64,000 nucleotides of DNA from the NCBI RefSeq assembly GCF_034675905.1, contig NZ_JAUCCV010000001.1, forward strand, positions 62,001-126,000, given 5' to 3'. A model generated the notes under the pieces. That model saw only the letters and a program-made list of their open reading frames with translations. It made no database searches and was not told where the DNA came from. This document shows, in pieces, positions 62,224-64,000 of this stretch (within the stretch, counting starts at the first letter, position 1; the number at the start of each line of letters is the position of its first letter). Made by a program: the position numbers and the translations under genes. Source of the DNA: Castellaniella sp034675905 (GTDB lineage Bacteria; Pseudomonadota; Gammaproteobacteria; Burkholderiales; Burkholderiaceae_B).

Positions 62224-63279
62224 TCAGCCGGAAAACGCCGCTGCCGCCCGGCTGATCCGGTCATTGACGCCTTGCCAGACAGGGTCATCGGGCGGGCGCT
62301 GCAACACGATGCGCTCGTAGCCCGCCGTATCCAGTTCGCGCAGCAGCGCATACAGACGGCGAGCATAGTGTCCCGGATCAGCCTGCACCACGACCCAGTC
62401 CACGCCTTGCGGCGCCGGACCGGGCGGCGCATCCAGCACCACGACAGCCATGCGCCCGCACGACGGCAAGGCTGCGCCAAACATTCCTGCTGTCACCGCG
62501 TCAGGGCCGCCTGCGGCCCAGGCCGACAGCGCTGCCGCACCGGCCAAGACGACCGGCGTATGCGGGGCATAGTGCGCCTTCAACGACCCCGATACCCGGG
62601 GCGCGGCCGCATCAGGCAAGGCGGGCAGATCGCCCAGCACTTCCGCCAGCTGCAGAATATTGATCTGGCCTGGGCGCAACAACACGGGACCCACGCCCTG
62701 ATCCAGGCGGGACAAGTCCAGAATCGTCGATTCGATGCCGACCTGCGATTCACCGCCTTCCAGGATCATCAGGGCCTGCTCATCCAGATCGGGAAACTCC
62801 TGGCGTACGTGATCCGCCCGCGTGGGCGAGACCTGGCCGAACTGATTGGCGGACGGCGCCGCCACGCCGCCGCAGCCATGTGGCTTGAGCGTGGCAAACA
62901 CGTGCAGCAAGGTCTGCGCCACCGGATGGGATGGGCAGCGCAAGCCGATGCTGTCCTGCCCTCCGCTGACAGCATCCGGAATGCGGTCTGCGCGGGGCAG
63001 AATCAAAGTCAGCGGCCCCGGCCAGAACGCCGCCATCAACTGACGCGCCTGGACCGGCAGCGCCGCCGCCCAATACGCGGGATCCGTGTCGGGCGCCAGA
63101 TGGACGATGACGGGGTGATCGGCGGGGCGTTTCTTGGCGGCATAAATGCGGGCCACCGCCTGAGGGTTTTCGGCATCGGCGCCCAGACCGTAGACCGTCT
63201 CGGTCGGAAAGGCCACCAGGCGGCCCTGCTCTAAGCGGCGGGCGGCCTCGATGATCCGGGCCTGGATGGAGTCAGGCAT
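62224..63279 (-). CDS. tsaC: L-threonylcarbamoyladenylate synthase, Sua5 type
   Basis: Makes threonylcarbamoyl-AMP for t6A in tRNA. 351 residues: YrdC core (about 8-200) with GRLVAFPTETVYGLGADA, KKRPADHPVIVHL, PGPLTLIL and AAPSANQFGQVSPT, plus the C-terminal Sua5 domain (about 240-345) after SGSLKAHYAPHTP. The long, Sua5 form rather than the short TsaC. Start ATG 63279 is 8 bp inside the purK 3' end, so the two are coupled. Confidence 0.93.
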   Translation of the reverse strand: MPDSIQARIIEAARRLEQGRLVAFPTETVYGLGADAENPQAVARIYAAKKRPADHPVIVHLAPDTDPAYWAAALPVQARQLMAAFWPGPLTLILPRADRIPDAVSGGQDSIGLRCPSHPVAQTLLHVFATLKPHGCGGVAAPSANQFGQVSPTRADHVRQEFPDLDEQALMILEGGESQVGIESTILDLSRLDQGVGPVLLRPGQINILQLAEVLGDLPALPDAAAPRVSGSLKAHYAPHTPVVLAGAAALSAWAAGGPDAVTAGMFGAALPSCGRMAVVVLDAPPGPAPQGVDWVVVQADPGHYARRLYALLRELDTAGYERIVLQRPPDDPVWQGVNDRISRAAAAFSG

Positions 63280-64000
63280 CCGGCAATCCCAGCACGCCCC
63301 TGACCAGGGCGATGCGGGCCTGCAATTCGGCCGCCGTGGCGCCCAGGATATTGATGTGGCCCATCTTGCGGCCTGGCCGGGCATCCGCTTTGGCATACAG
63401 ATGCAGCCGCGTCCCGGACACGGCCAGCACACCCGCCCAGTCCGGCTCGCGCCGTTGCCCGTCGGCCCCGAACCACAGATCCCCCAGCAGATTCAGCATG
63501 GCGGCGGGACGCAAGGTATCCGTATCCCCCAGCGGCAGGCCGGCCATGACACGGGCCTGCTGTTCGAACTGGCTGACCAGGCAGCCGTCCTGCGTGTAGT
63601 GGCCGCTGTTGTGGGGACGCGGCGCCATTTCATTGGCAATGACGGCGCCATCACGCAGCACAAAGAATTCAACGCACAGCACGCCGTGGTAATCCAGGTG
63701 TTCCGCCACCTGCAAGGCATGTCCGCGGGCCTGATCCGCCACGGCCGGGGCGATCAGGCCATCGACCGTCGACAGCGCCAGGATGCCGTCCAGGTGCACA
63801 TTGCGCGACGGCGGGTAGGCGACCGTACGGCCATCCAGGCCACGCGCCACCACCACGGAGATTTCGTAGTCCAGCGGCTGCAGGGCTTCCAGCACACAGC
63901 CGACTTCGCGCAGGGACGCAAAGGCTTGCCGGGCCTGTTCGCGGGTCGCCACCCGGACCTGGCCCTTGCCGTCGTACCCCAGGCGGGCGGTCTTCAGAAT
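63272..64000 (-). CDS. purK: N5-carboxyaminoimidazole ribonucleotide synthase, N-terminus cut by window edge
   Basis: ATP-grasp enzyme of purine synthesis; the visible 242 residues are the C-terminal two thirds. The window ends within the ATP-grasp entry ILKTARLGYDGKGQ. Other motifs: YEISVVVARG, CVEFFVLRDG, EMAPRPHNSGH and the C-terminal HLYAKADARPGRKMGHINI. The start codon is outside the window. Its 3' end overlaps tsaC by 8 bp. Confidence 0.95.
   Translation of the reverse strand: MLKTARLGYDGKGQVRVATREQARQAFASLREVGCVLEALQPLDYEISVVVARGLDGRTVAYPPSRNVHLDGILALSTVDGLIAPAVADQARGHALQVAEHLDYHGVLCVEFFVLRDGAVIANEMAPRPHNSGHYTQDGCLVSQFEQQARVMAGLPLGDTDTLRPAAMLNLLGDLWFGADGQRREPDWAGVLAVSGTRLHLYAKADARPGRKMGHINILGATAAELQARIALVRGVLGLPDA

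Noticed and set aside
1..64000. CRISPR arrays, tRNA or rRNA genes, insertion sequences, prophage genes
   Set aside because: No regularly spaced repeats, no cloverleaf-like sequences with CCA-type ends, no transposase or integrase motifs were seen on either strand.

Overview
The window is gene-dense, GC-rich proteobacterial chromosome (about 60 protein genes, no rRNA, tRNA, IS element, prophage or CRISPR seen). Gene content and order (fkpB-ispH, leuS-lptE-holA, pyrG-kdsA-eno-ftsB, rpmB-rpmG, purK-tsaC), a complete LPS/Kdo outer-membrane gene set and a metabolism rich in amino-acid and acyl-CoA genes point to a betaproteobacterium, most likely Burkholderiales/Alcaligenaceae (Bordetella, Achromobacter or Castellaniella relatives). 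That placement is inference from protein style; no 16S gene is present.

Layout. 1-2.8 kb: C-terminally cut PAS-PAS-GGDEF-EAL c-di-GMP protein and ribA. 2.9-7.8 kb: branched-chain amino-acid ABC operon (Tat-type binding protein, LivH, a LivM-LivG fusion, LivF). 8.2-12.5 kb: leftward run fkpB-ispH-hydroxyacid dehydrogenase-DUF945-HIT. 12.5-16.9 kb: rightward radC, rpmE2, a GT-C type membrane protein and a MATE pump. 16.9-20.1 kb: glycine-betaine type ABC operon (proXWV order). 20.4-25.4 kb: cfa, a Bcr-like MFS, rpmB-rpmG, and a divergent SDR/AraC pair with a clean dyad between them. 25.4-36.1 kb: rightward leuS-lptE-holA-proA-hemJ-rRNA methyltransferase, a 61-residue orphan with an odd promoter, RDD-hslO, and a TadE-like orphan. 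36.1-40.3 kb: leftward pyrG-kdsA-eno-ftsB. 40.5-46.1 kb: the most accessory part: LysE exporter, a type II toxin-antitoxin pair, a MarR gene coupled to an MFS gene that looks internally deleted, and a divergent aminotransferase/MocR pair with three direct repeats. 46.1-57.7 kb: acyl-CoA and carbon metabolism (M24 peptidase, scoAB, thioesterase, ETF-QO, MarC, acs, UMF1 transporter, prpE). 57.9-64 kb: tcdA, chaC, pdxH with a coupled flavin reductase, purU, a MaoC protein, tsaC and the end of purK.

How the genes work together. Several sets feed acetyl-CoA and respiration: amino-acid uptake (liv), omega-aminotransferase, CoA-transferase, acs, prpE and ETF-QO. Another group is envelope biogenesis (kdsA, lptE, cfa, ftsB, ispH). 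Most gene starts are fixed by Shine-Dalgarno sequences or by 1-4 nt stop/start overlaps. I did not find a convincing wholly new system; the best leads are the deleted MFS gene beside MarR, the MocR repeats, the paired palindromes in front of the 61-residue orphan, the Arg/Asp/Pro-rich extension on the methyltransferase, and the solitary TadE-like gene.
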